This document shows positions 17,214 to 25,517 of a DNA stretch of 44,910 bases, piece after piece. Positions within the stretch are counted from its first letter, which is position 1. Every line of letters starts with the position of its first letter. The position numbers were made by a program, and so were the translations under genes. Below the pieces are notes generated by a model. The model was not told the origin of the DNA, searched no databases, and worked only from the letters and a program-made list of their open reading frames with translations. The stretch comes from an uncultured Desulfocapsa sp. Its GTDB lineage: Bacteria; Desulfobacterota; Desulfobulbia; Desulfobulbales; Desulfocapsaceae. The stretch is taken from the NCBI GenBank assembly GCA_947311435.1, contig CAMZKT010000053.1, forward strand, positions 1 to 44,910. The letters run 5' to 3'.

Positions 17214-18682
17214 ATATTATCTTTTTGTCGAATGAAATAAAAGAAATGATAGACAAACCTGATACTGTTACCTCAATTGAGGGGGTGGATAAGGTTGTAC
17301 CCTTTGATCCTCCATTAACGATTGACAGGTGCAAGGTGATTGTCGATCAACAGGAGGACTTGTTTATTGTTGTGGCCAGAAACCCCCAGCAGTCTTCGTC
17401 GGTGCAACACACTTTTTTCCCGGTTGAGCTAGCCAATATGGGGACGAACCCTGGTCATGTAGGCTTTGTTGATTTAAATCATATTTTCCTTGCAAGTGCC
17501 AACAGTGAAGCAGCTGTCAACAGGTTACAAATTCATATTCGCTTAACGTTTGTTAAGCTCTCTCATACTAAAGATAACCCGAGAGAAATTATTAGTCCTC
17601 TGAAGAAAATATTTGTAGTCGGTTCGCCACAAGGAGAATCATTTATAGAAGACTTGCAAAAAAAAGGTGTCAAAATTAGCGGGTTGTGGACTGGCAGGGA
17701 ATTTGACCTTGATGGTATCCCGGTCGGTCTTTCGGGACTGCCGGGGAAATATACAATAACGCTACAACAGGAAAGTGGTGAGAAAATAACACATGAAGCA
17801 GGAGCGATGGTTGTTTTTAACGAAGGTCTTGATGACCAACAAAAGAAACATTTGCTAGATGGTTTTCTGTTGACTGTTAAAGACCATCGCCTGCATATTC
17901 AACCCACACATCTCCGTTTGTCACAAGGTATAAAAGTTGTCTATTCAGAAACGGAGTACAGACAAGTTGCTGACTTTTTCTGCTCGTTTCTGAGTTTGAG
18001 TAAAATTTCACATTTTGTTGAAGACCCACACATTGATCATGAAAAATGCGGCTTATGTGGTACCTGCGTAAAAACATGTTTGTTTCATGCTAGCACTGTG
18101 AGCTATTCTGGTTCCACTGGCGTTTCAGAAATTGATCCTGATTTTTGTGTCGGCTGTGGAAACTGTGTTACAGCCTGTCCAACCCAGGCCCGTGATCTTC
18201 CTGCATATTCCTATGATTTCTTTTCTTCTTCCTGGAAAGAATTACGTGAATTCCACGGAGGAACTGATGGCCTCAAAATCCTTGTTATCTATTGTGAATC
18301 CAATGGCCATGATGCCATAGCGTATCTCTCGGAGAATAAGATCAAGGTTCCATCATCCTGTCTGTTTTTCAGGATTCGTTGTGGAGCAAGAGTGGATACG
18401 CAGTTTGTTCCTGATAGTTTTCAGGCAGGTTTTGATGGTGTAGCGATTCTTGTCTGCTCCAGGGATGAGTGTAACAATATCGTTGGCAGTCTGGATCTTG
18501 AAAGACGTCTTAATCTTTACAGGAAGGTTATGCAGGCTACAGGAATCGAAACCGGCAGAATGCGTATTATGCCGGTGGCCTCTGATAAACTGGAGACCGT
18601 TGGTGAATCTCTCCAGCAGTTTGCTGATTTTCTCAACAGTGTGAAACAGGATAAACAACTATTCACTACCATGGCAACATAA
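17210..18682 (+). CDS. HdrA-like/MvhD fusion iron-sulfur protein with degenerate flavin domain
   Basis: The 490-residue product has three parts. Residues 1-215 look like the front of HdrA: FIVVARNP...NPGHVGFVDLNH...A.NRLQIHIRL resembles the HdrA 'vvAacSPr...glNpy...aniReqcswvh' region, and KKIFVVGSPQGE (from residue 132) followed by GKYTITLQQESGEK..HEAGAMVVFNEG resembles the start and end of the HdrA FAD domain, but the GxGxxG signature and the bulk of the flavin domain are missing. Residues about 275-330 hold two [4Fe-4S] motifs, CGLCGTCVKTC and CVGCGNCVTACP. Residues about 345-485 are an MvhD-type domain with cysteines (YCESN, PSSCLFFRIRCGARVD, CSRDECNN). It probably links the MvhGA-like hydrogenase to a partner. 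The family relation is inference from patterns. Confidence 0.7.
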   Translation: MNIIFLSNEIKEMIDKPDTVTSIEGVDKVVPFDPPLTIDRCKVIVDQQEDLFIVVARNPQQSSSVQHTFFPVELANMGTNPGHVGFVDLNHIFLASANSEAAVNRLQIHIRLTFVKLSHTKDNPREIISPLKKIFVVGSPQGESFIEDLQKKGVKISGLWTGREFDLDGIPVGLSGLPGKYTITLQQESGEKITHEAGAMVVFNEGLDDQQKKHLLDGFLLTVKDHRLHIQPTHLRLSQGIKVVYSETEYRQVADFFCSFLSLSKISHFVEDPHIDHEKCGLCGTCVKTCLFHASTVSYSGSTGVSEIDPDFCVGCGNCVTACPTQARDLPAYSYDFFSSSWKELREFHGGTDGLKILVIYCESNGHDAIAYLSENKIKVPSSCLFFRIRCGARVDTQFVPDSFQAGFDGVAILVCSRDECNNIVGSLDLERRLNLYRKVMQATGIETGRMRIMPVASDKLETVGESLQQFADFLNSVKQDKQLFTTMAT

Positions 18683-18755
18683 GCTTTGTTTTTCACAAAC
18701 GCTACTGAAGAGTATGAACAACGCCATCAATGCAACCCGATAAGTGAGGGAAATA

Positions 18756-19625
18756 ATGCCAGATAAACCAACAGTTGCCATCGGTCTTTTAAGTGGATGT
18801 TTCGGATGTCTTATGAGCCTTTTAGACATGGCAGATGATCTGCCAGATTTTCTGGATAAAGTAGAACTGCGCCGGACACCCTTCAATGATGTTAAGGAGA
18901 TTGAAGAAGTAAATATAGGAATACTTGAAGGAGCCGTTTCCACAGACGAAAATCTGGAACTCGTAAAAGAGATGAGGGAAAAATCGGAGATACTTATTTC
19001 TCTCGGAGCCTGTTCATGCTTTGGTGGAATCCCAGGTTTACGAAACTTTCATGACAGCACAGTTCTTAAAGAATCAATTTATGCCAATAAGGTTCCCGAT
19101 GATGAACTCCCGGCACTTCTTGATAAAGTAATTCCGGCATCACAGGTGGTGAAGGTTGATGTTGAAATTCCCGGCTGCCCACCAACCTCAAAAACGATTA
19201 AAGATGCTTTATATTCATTGCTTGATGGAAAGAAACCTGACAGATATAAAAAGAATTTGTGCGTGGAATGTCCCCGAACAAAACAAAAAATACTTACTCC
19301 TCAGAGAGGATTCCTTGCAGAAGGGGTGAGGTCAGTGATGGAGCTTGATTCCATCGATCCCAACACCTGTTTTCTGGAACAGGGAGTCCTCTGCATGGGG
19401 ATTGCAACTGCCGCAGGGTGTGCTGCCCGTTGCACACGGAATAATATTCCCTGCCGGGGATGTAATGGCCCGGTTCCTGGTGTCGCCAGTCAGGGGAATA
19501 AGGCCATTGATACTCTGGCTTCTCTGATTCCACCGGGAGCATTGATGTTTTTTGAAGATTGCGTTGGTATGGGCTATCGGTATACCGCAGCATATGACAC
19601 AACTCTCAAAGTGGAGAACAAATAA
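18756..19625 (+). CDS. Group 3-like [NiFe] hydrogenase small subunit (MvhG-like)
   Basis: The 289-residue product lacks a signal peptide, so it is cytoplasmic. Proximal cluster ligands are seen in SGCFGCLMSL, GACSCFGG and IPGCPPT. The C-terminal third is cysteine-rich (LCVECPRTK, CFLEQGVLCMG, GCAARCTRNNIPCRGCNGP), so it should bind further [4Fe-4S] clusters, as in MvhG-type subunits and unlike the short HoxY. It passes electrons from the [NiFe] site to the HdrA-like/MvhD protein encoded just upstream. The ATG at 18756 was chosen because the N-terminus then starts directly before the first beta strand of the family. It ends 1 bp before the large-subunit gene. Confidence 0.9.
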   Translation: MPDKPTVAIGLLSGCFGCLMSLLDMADDLPDFLDKVELRRTPFNDVKEIEEVNIGILEGAVSTDENLELVKEMREKSEILISLGACSCFGGIPGLRNFHDSTVLKESIYANKVPDDELPALLDKVIPASQVVKVDVEIPGCPPTSKTIKDALYSLLDGKKPDRYKKNLCVECPRTKQKILTPQRGFLAEGVRSVMELDSIDPNTCFLEQGVLCMGIATAAGCAARCTRNNIPCRGCNGPVPGVASQGNKAIDTLASLIPPGALMFFEDCVGMGYRYTAAYDTTLKVENK

Positions 19626-19626
19626 G

Positions 19627-21015
19627 ATGGCAAAGATTGTAATAAATCCAATCAGCCGGATAGAGGGTGATGGCAAGGTCAGCATATACCTTGACGACAA
19701 AGGGCGCGTTGACAAAGCCAGTTTTCAGATTCTGGAGTTCAGAGGGTTTGAAGAGTTTGTTAAAGGACGTCTTCTCTGGGAAATGCCACAGATAACCAGT
19801 AAAATTTGTGGTATCTGCCCCATCCCCCATCATCTGGCTGCAGTGAAGGCGGTAGAGGCAGCTCTGGGGGTGCAGGAAATTCCTCCCGTGGCTTTGAAGC
19901 TGCGTAAAATGCTTCTTGATGCTGCAAATATCCAGGACCATACACTTCATTTTCTCTATCTGGCATTTCCTGATTTTATTTATTCAAGTTCCACTCCACC
20001 GGAAAAACGGGGTATAACCGGCCTGCTTGCCGATAAGCCTGACCTTGTAAAGAAAGCAATATTTTTGCGAAAAAGCGGTGTGTTACTTGCAGAAAAAATT
20101 GCTGCTCATTCCATCTACCCGGTCACTCCCATTCCGGGTGGGATGAGCAGAGCGCTTCCTGCTCAGTGTGTGGGGGAGATGGTGTCCATGATGGAGCAAT
20201 CGCTGGTTTACGCACAAGAAATAGTAGGGTTGGCCTGGAAGGTCTCCAGCAGTCTTCCTGAAAAAATTGTAACACAAATGGAAAGCAAGTTTATGTGTCT
20301 TACTGCTGCGGACGGACAGGCTTCTCATTACGATGGACAGGTAAAAGTAATGGATCGTGACAGGCGCACCGTTCATGATTTCCGAGTGGCAGATTATCAG
20401 GAGTTTATCGAAGAAGAGATCAGTCGGGATACATGGAGTAAGTTTCCTTATCTTAAAAAACTAGGTACCCGTGACGGCATGTACAGGGTTGGCCCGCTTG
20501 CCCGCTGTAATGTTACCGAACATTTGCATACTCCCATTGCAGAGAAGTGGTTGCGGAAGCTCAAAACGTTGGCAGCCGATAAGCCATTGCAGTCGATCTT
20601 TTATTATCACATCTGTCGGTGCATTGAACTGATCCATCATATAGAGTCTGTTATCAATACACTCTCAGATCCGGAAATATGCAGCAAGGATGTCCGAATC
20701 CCGGTACAGAGAACTGCAGGTGAGGGGGTCGGGGCAGTGGAAGCAGCAAGAGGAACCCTCTTTCATCATTATCGTTGTCGTGCAAACGGAGAGGTCGAGT
20801 TTGCCAACATGATTGTACCCACAACGCACAATAACATGGCTTTGAACAGAACCGTCAAAGAGGTGGCATCCTTATATGTTAAAGATGGAAGTATTGGTGA
20901 AGAGGGGAAACTTCGTATTGAGATGGCGGTCCGATCTTATGATCCCTGTCTAAGTTGTGCTACCCATTCATGGAATACTCCCGAAGGTTTGAGCATCGAA
21001 ATAATTAAAAAATGA
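19627..21015 (+). CDS. Group 3-like [NiFe] hydrogenase large subunit (MvhA-like)
   Basis: The 462-residue catalytic subunit starts with INPISRIEGDGKVSIYL and carries both [NiFe] cysteine pairs: KICGIC (C61, C64) and DPCLSC (C441, C444), with the usual histidine (H447) at the cleavage point and a 15-residue tail after it. FRGFEEFVKGRLLWEMPQI before the first pair is typical for group 3 (Mvh/Hox) enzymes. No Tat signal is present in its small subunit, so the dimer is cytoplasmic. The tail implies cleavage by a maturation protease, most likely the one at 16406. Group 3c enzymes couple H2 to heterodisulfide-reductase-type partners. Confidence 0.92.
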   Translation: MAKIVINPISRIEGDGKVSIYLDDKGRVDKASFQILEFRGFEEFVKGRLLWEMPQITSKICGICPIPHHLAAVKAVEAALGVQEIPPVALKLRKMLLDAANIQDHTLHFLYLAFPDFIYSSSTPPEKRGITGLLADKPDLVKKAIFLRKSGVLLAEKIAAHSIYPVTPIPGGMSRALPAQCVGEMVSMMEQSLVYAQEIVGLAWKVSSSLPEKIVTQMESKFMCLTAADGQASHYDGQVKVMDRDRRTVHDFRVADYQEFIEEEISRDTWSKFPYLKKLGTRDGMYRVGPLARCNVTEHLHTPIAEKWLRKLKTLAADKPLQSIFYYHICRCIELIHHIESVINTLSDPEICSKDVRIPVQRTAGEGVGAVEAARGTLFHHYRCRANGEVEFANMIVPTTHNNMALNRTVKEVASLYVKDGSIGEEGKLRIEMAVRSYDPCLSCATHSWNTPEGLSIEIIKK

Positions 21016-21027
21016 GGAATTGCTGAG

Positions 21028-21861
21028 ATGGATCTTGCAAATACCAAACAGCTGTATCGAGAGCATGTCGCTCATTTCCTGAAATACAGGCTTGGCAGTA
21101 AGTTGTCAAATCGTATTACAAATCATGTTCTTTCACTGGATCTCTGCAACACTGGGGATAGCCGTGAAGCCTTCAAAGAATTGCTTACGGCCACTGTTCA
21201 GTTTGCTGTTGACGATAGGTATGAGGTTCTTCCTCTGGTTTTTGATATGGAGGAACTGCTAAAGTTTGAAAACAACTTTCTTTCCATCTACGATGATGCA
21301 CAAAAAGAAGATGGAGTTGACTCTTTTGATGATATATTTGACTCACTGCTTGCAAAGGAATTAGGAGATATTTTAGGGCAGGAACTGGTTGACACGGTAA
21401 GAAAAGTGTTTATGAAAGCAGTACTGGCAATTCCTGAACAAACCATAAATACAAGATTTTTTACTGGTATGCATGCAGTATATACCTTTATTCCAGATGT
21501 CTGGAGCGAGCTTGAGTTTTCCGAAAAGGTGAAAAGTCTTTCAGAGTTACTTCCGAAAGAAGTAGCCGAAGAAGCGAGTGCTGAATCTGAAGAAGGGCTC
21601 TATGAAAAACTTGTTGAACAGATTGTCGTGGCAGATCTGGCCGATATTATGGGTCAGGGTATTGTTTTACAGACAGTTTTGAAAAATGCTCAAACGAAAA
21701 CAAGCGGTGTTTTTGTTGGAGACCTGGAACGCTTCACCGTTTTTTGTTCACATATTCTGGAGGATGATATGGTTACACAGTTATTTGATACCTTCTGGGT
21801 CGATGAGCGACGTAGCGTATGGAAGAAGGAAGCGGAATTGATGTGCCGGTATGGTTCCTGA
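21028..21861 (+). CDS. Unrecognised acidic protein at the end of the group 3-like hydrogenase operon
   Basis: I do not recognise this 277-residue protein. It is acidic and predicted to be mainly alpha-helical (for example YREHVAHFLKYRLGSKLSNRI, EELLKFENNFLSIYDDAQKE, EGLYEKLVEQIVVADLADI). It has only three widely separated cysteines, no signal peptide and no membrane segment. It starts 12 bp after the MvhA-like gene with GAGGAATTGCTGAG as ribosome binding site, on the same strand, so it is very likely part of the operon. It may be an assembly chaperone or a specific partner of this hydrogenase. Nothing in the sequence identifies a catalytic site. Confidence 0.7.
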   Translation: MDLANTKQLYREHVAHFLKYRLGSKLSNRITNHVLSLDLCNTGDSREAFKELLTATVQFAVDDRYEVLPLVFDMEELLKFENNFLSIYDDAQKEDGVDSFDDIFDSLLAKELGDILGQELVDTVRKVFMKAVLAIPEQTINTRFFTGMHAVYTFIPDVWSELEFSEKVKSLSELLPKEVAEEASAESEEGLYEKLVEQIVVADLADIMGQGIVLQTVLKNAQTKTSGVFVGDLERFTVFCSHILEDDMVTQLFDTFWVDERRSVWKKEAELMCRYGS

Positions 21862-21901
21862 TGGTTCGTGTACTGTGTGCAAGTCGACAAATGAATAGAA
21901 C

Positions 21902-22135
21902 TGATTATACTAATGCCTTCGGAAATGGAGAATGGAGAATTACGGTACGTGTCTTTTATATAACCGCAAGCTGGCAACGGGGCAGTTTTTTCAGCCTCTA
22001 TTAAATCAAGGCATCTTAATTCTCAATTATCAATTTTTAATTCTCAATTAAAGAAAATATAGCTGAATATCAAGGGGATACGCTATTGAATCTTCTTGTT
22101 TTTTTTATTACTTAAGTTCAGGGGTAAGGTACTGA
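21902..22135 (+). repeat. Family B ~240-bp repeat, copy B2
   Basis: This copy aligns with the reverse complement of 8111-8350; see the blocks listed there. It ends with GTTCAGGGGTAAGGTACTGA directly upstream of the VKOR gene and starts soon after the group 3-like hydrogenase operon. Together with B1 it brackets about 13.6 kb in inverted orientation. Confidence 0.8.
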
Positions 22136-22153
22136 CACGCCTGTAAGCAAAAC

Positions 22154-23128
22154 ATGAATACTATACCAAAAAGAACAACTTGGATTTCCATACTGGCGCT
22201 GGTAGGACTGGCGGTAATAATGACTCAGGTCGGGAACTTGTTGATGAGCGGTCGTATTCTTTGTGTGAATCAGGGATGCGCTGTGGTTGAAAGCACCCTC
22301 GTTATTCCACCGATATGGTTTAATGCTGTAGGTGCTGTTTATTTTTTCACAGTGTTGTTTGCAGGAATGGTTACCAGGCATAAAAACCATGGGGACATTT
22401 CGATAGTGCTGTTGCGAGTATTGCTGCTTTGCGGAATAAGTGCTGAGGGAGTACTGGTCTCCTACCAGATATTTGTTGTCCAGACTTTTTGTTCTTACTG
22501 TCTGTTTATCTGTGCTCTTATTCTGTGCATGAACGTCTTGGTCGGGTGGCGGCAGACATTTTGTGCCTTGTTGACATTTTCCACCGTGGTAACTGTTTTT
22601 TCACTTCTACAGTTTCAGAATCCCGTCCGAGGGGTGGCAGCATCCGGGCTTGACCAAGGAACCTATGCTCTTAAAAATGGTTCCTCAGCACAAAGATCAT
22701 TCTATTTGCTTTTCTCAGAAGAGTGCCCACATTGCCACCGGGTGATGGAAATGCTGGACAGCAGTGACGCTCGGTGCGAAGTCAGGTATAATCCTATTAA
22801 GGAAATGAGAGCCGAGGGACTTCCTTTTGCCCATATGACAGCGACCGCCTCCTATGATCCCGCAATCAACATGTCGCTCCTGAAGGTGCTGGGACTAAAA
22901 ACGGTACCGATACTCATTGAAAAGTCTTCAGGTAATGTTCGTTTTATCAGTGGTGGCGATGCTATTGCGGAATACTTGAAGCGATACTGTTTTACTCAAA
23001 AAGAAAATAAACCTATCAGTGGTGGATTGCAATCCTTGTTTCAGGAGAGCAATAACCAGGACGAGTGTAAGGTTGATACAGACTGTGGTAGCGCTCCTGT
23101 CGACCAATCACTGGAACAATCTCTCTGA
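22154..23128 (+). CDS. VKOR family disulfide-forming membrane protein with thioredoxin-like domain
   Basis: The 324-residue product fuses a vitamin K epoxide reductase (VKOR) domain to a thioredoxin-like domain. Four to five hydrophobic segments occupy about residues 10-165. The VKOR cysteines are visible: CVNQGC in the first periplasmic loop and the catalytic FCSYC in a later helix. The thioredoxin-like part (about 180-285) has SEECPHCHRVME as redox motif and a TVPIL cis-proline region. Such fusions replace DsbB and DsbA: the VKOR part passes electrons from cysteines to quinone. A short cysteine-containing tail follows. It is monocistronic and lies between repeat B2 and the cobalamin riboswitch. 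Confidence 0.9.
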   Translation: MNTIPKRTTWISILALVGLAVIMTQVGNLLMSGRILCVNQGCAVVESTLVIPPIWFNAVGAVYFFTVLFAGMVTRHKNHGDISIVLLRVLLLCGISAEGVLVSYQIFVVQTFCSYCLFICALILCMNVLVGWRQTFCALLTFSTVVTVFSLLQFQNPVRGVAASGLDQGTYALKNGSSAQRSFYLLFSEECPHCHRVMEMLDSSDARCEVRYNPIKEMRAEGLPFAHMTATASYDPAINMSLLKVLGLKTVPILIEKSSGNVRFISGGDAIAEYLKRYCFTQKENKPISGGLQSLFQESNNQDECKVDTDCGSAPVDQSLEQSL

Positions 23129-23224
23129 GGCTTATCCGAGAACTTTTTTTAAAAATCCTTCATACTTGAGCTGCTATTATTTCGATTGACTTTACCAGAA
23201 CGAATCGAGTATCTTTTGGGGATT

Positions 23225-23415
23225 CTTCAGATGCTCTTTCCAGAGCTTAATAGGGAATCCGGTGCAAATCCGGAGCGGGCCCGCCGCTGTGACCGGGGAC
23301 AACCTTTGCATACCAAGGCTGATGGTAAAGAATCAGCCCTGTAGTCACTGACTTTTCAGGAGTTGGGAAGGCGCAAGGGAAGGGTGATCCGGGAGTCAGA
23401 AGACCTGTCTGAGGT
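23225..23415 (+). promoter_or_regulatory. Cobalamin (B12) riboswitch
   Basis: The leader of cbiK contains the conserved cobalamin riboswitch elements in order: GGGAATCCGGTG, AATCCGGAGCGGGCCCGCCG and CTGTGA, then GTCACTG, GGGAAGGCGCAAGGGAAGG, and the closing GATCCGGGAGTCAGAAGACCTG. It senses adenosylcobalamin and turns off the downstream gene at high concentration. A terminator-like hairpin stands between it and cbiK, which points to transcriptional control. The whole gap 23129-23585 is thus leader. Confidence 0.93.
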
Positions 23416-23511
23416 AAGTGCACATGTCCGGGAAGAAAGGCGTGTGACATCTGCCCCTTTTGTGGATAAGGAAGGGGAAAGTGGATATTGCGTTCGTGGA
23501 AAATCAGGGAT

Positions 23512-23552
23512 CCTCGAATCTATTTTTAATAGGTTCGGGGCTTTTTTTTGTC
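23512..23552 (+). terminator. Expression-platform terminator of the cobalamin riboswitch
   Basis: CCTCGAATCTATT pairs with AATAGGTTCGGGG (with G-T pairs) across a short loop and is followed by CTTTTTTTTG. It lies 34 bp before cbiK. As part of a riboswitch leader it should form when cobalamin is bound. Confidence 0.8.
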
Positions 23553-23585
23553 TTGCCGAACCGTATATATTTTGGAGGCGTTTCA

Positions 23586-24578
23586 ATGAAGTTGCAAACG
23601 GTAGTAGGTGTAATGATTGCAGGACTCTATTTTTGTATGACGACTAGTGTTCAGGCAAGTGGTCATTATAAGGTAGAGCATAAGAATGCCATAGTGCTTG
23701 CCATGTTTGGCACCACGGTAGAACCTGCATTACAGAATTTATTGAATATTCGTGAGAAAGTTATGAAAGAATATCCCGGTACTGCGGTACGGGTCTCTTT
23801 TACATCAAATATCATTCGAAAAATTTGGCAGAAACGTGCTGAGGATCCTGCATACAGCAAGAAACATTCGGAAATACCAAATGATATCCTTCATGTCAAA
23901 ACCACATTGGCAACCATTGCAGATCTGCAGAATGAAGGTTATGACACCATCATCCTTCAACCTACCCATGTGGCCATGGGTGAAGAATTTCTTGATCTGC
24001 ATACATATGTGAAGGGTTTGATGGACATGGGGACTGTGAAAAAGCCAAAATACAAACCTTTCCATAAGGTTGTTCTTGGACGTCCATTGCTTGGCACCTA
24101 CGGAACAACTCATCCATATTTTGAAGATATTGAAGCAACTGCCAGGGCTTTGGCTGGAGATGCGGAGTTTGCAGCTAAAAAGAAGGCAGCACTCGTGTAC
24201 ATGGGACATGGAAATGAGTTTATGGCCACTGGTGGTTCGATCATTGAGCTTGCAGTAAAGATGCGAGCCATGTATCCAGAGGTTATCACCACCATTGGTT
24301 CCGTTGAAGGGTTTCCTTCCCTTGAGGATGTTATTGAATATCTGAGGCTGCGTGGCGTAGAAAAAGTTATTCTTAAGCCATTGATGATTGTTGCCGGAGA
24401 TCATGCCATGAATGATATGGCAAGTGATGAAAAAGACTCCTGGAAAAGCGTTCTTAAAGCAGAAGGTTTTGAAGTTGAGTATGTTGTGGAAGGACTCGGA
24501 ATAAAGAATCAAATTGCTGAAAGGTTTGTCACTTTTATTGGCGATGCAGCAAAAGACAATCATATTACACTAAAGTAG
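23586..24578 (+). CDS. cbiK: Sirohydrochlorin cobaltochelatase, periplasmic type
   Basis: The 330-residue product belongs to the CbiK class II chelatases that insert cobalt into sirohydrochlorin in the anaerobic B12 pathway. The N-terminus is a signal peptide (residues 1-23, cleavage after VQA), so it resembles the periplasmic CbiK(P) of Desulfovibrio vulgaris rather than the cytoplasmic form. Family blocks are IVLAMFGTTVEPALQ, FTSNIIRKIW, LQPTHVAMGEEF, YMGHGNEF and IVAGDHAMNDMA, with the expected active-site histidines in the last two. A GGAGG Shine-Dalgarno precedes the ATG. Control by the riboswitch fits B12 or cobalt function; the exact periplasmic role is unsettled in the family. Confidence 0.92.
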   Translation: MKLQTVVGVMIAGLYFCMTTSVQASGHYKVEHKNAIVLAMFGTTVEPALQNLLNIREKVMKEYPGTAVRVSFTSNIIRKIWQKRAEDPAYSKKHSEIPNDILHVKTTLATIADLQNEGYDTIILQPTHVAMGEEFLDLHTYVKGLMDMGTVKKPKYKPFHKVVLGRPLLGTYGTTHPYFEDIEATARALAGDAEFAAKKKAALVYMGHGNEFMATGGSIIELAVKMRAMYPEVITTIGSVEGFPSLEDVIEYLRLRGVEKVILKPLMIVAGDHAMNDMASDEKDSWKSVLKAEGFEVEYVVEGLGIKNQIAERFVTFIGDAAKDNHITLK

Positions 24579-24637
24579 GATCACCTTGATCGAATCTGGT
24601 GCGTCCCGATTGTGTTCCCCATAATAGATATAGTATT

Positions 24638-24676
24638 CACCCGCTCAGGGCTTCTTTTGAGCGGGTGTTTTTTTTT
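24638..24676 (+). terminator. Rho-independent terminator of cbiK
   Basis: CACCCGCTCA and TGAGCGGGTG form a perfect 10-bp stem with a 10-base loop, followed by nine T. It lies 60 bp after the cbiK stop. Confidence 0.93.
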
Positions 24677-24810
24677 AGATGTTTGCATATCAGGGAGAAG
24701 TTGTGTTAAATTGCCTGATTTTATGTATGGACTAAGGTGCTTATTTGAAGCAATCATCAAAACCATCGAGATGTTACGTACGTCCCGGTAAAACAAGGAG
24801 AGAGGAGAGA

Positions 24811-25257
24811 ATGGAAAGAACATTTGTTATGATAAAGCCAGATGCAGTGCAGCGTGGACTGGTTGGGGAAATAATCGGTAGATTCGAGAGACGTGGAATT
24901 AAAATTGCGGCGATGAAGTTTATGCAGGTTTCCGATGAGTTGGCAGGCGAACACTATGAAGCTCTTAAGGATAAACCTTTTTACAAAGACCTGGTCAGTT
25001 ATATAATATCAGGGCCTGTTGTGGCCATGGTTCTTGAAGGAAGCGATGTGATAAAGATCGCACGGAATACAATGGGTATCACTAATCCTGCGGATGCGGC
25101 ACCAGGGACAATTCGAGCTGATTTGGCTCTGGAAATAGGCCGTAATGTTGTGCATGGTTCCGATAGTGTGGAAAGTGCTGCAAAAGAAATTGAGTTGTGG
25201 TTTGGCAAAGATGCCTTTGCCTGGCAGAGAGATGTCGATACGTGGATTTTTGAATGA
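24811..25257 (+). CDS. ndk: Nucleoside diphosphate kinase
   Basis: The 148-residue enzyme transfers the gamma-phosphate between nucleoside triphosphates and diphosphates. It starts with ERTFVMIKPDAVQRGLVGEI, and has the catalytic NVVHGSDS histidine (near residue 116), plus RNTMGITNPADAAPGTIR for nucleotide binding. The length fits bacterial Ndk (about 140 residues). The start at 24811 follows AAGGAGAGAGGAGAG; the open frame further upstream lacks family similarity. It is a single housekeeping gene between the cbiK terminator and palindromic repeat A1. Confidence 0.96.
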   Translation: MERTFVMIKPDAVQRGLVGEIIGRFERRGIKIAAMKFMQVSDELAGEHYEALKDKPFYKDLVSYIISGPVVAMVLEGSDVIKIARNTMGITNPADAAPGTIRADLALEIGRNVVHGSDSVESAAKEIELWFGKDAFAWQRDVDTWIFE

Positions 25258-25306
25258 TGATTTTTGGTAGGTTACTTCCTTATAAATGTAAAACGTTGAA
25301 ATAAAA

Positions 25307-25421
25307 GTAACTACTCACAGGGGATTGTATCTTTTCGCGGTCATGCTGGCTTGTGTCTGAAACTCATTAATACACGGTACCAGCCTGCCTGCGAAAACCT
25401 GTAGGCCCTGTAAGTAGTTAC
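25307..25421. repeat. Family A palindromic repeat, copy A1
   Basis: Both ends read GTAACTACT(C/T)ACAGGG inward, and the arms (about 50 bp each) share TTTTCGC and GCTGG blocks. The outer segment 25422-25466 is the reverse complement of the segment beside A2. With the T-poor spacer it looks like a small hairpin element between ndk and the chemoreceptor gene rather than a simple terminator, though it may serve as one. Confidence 0.75.
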
Positions 25422-25517
25422 AGCTCGATGTTTTGCTGATTTTTCAATTTCACCTGAATAGTTACAAATAAAGTATGAACCTTCTTAGGAGCACTGTATT
25501 TCTTTTTTATGATCGTT

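Noticed and set aside
23805-24563. Long minus-strand open frame opposite cbiK
   Set aside because: It is the antisense shadow of a clearly conserved gene.
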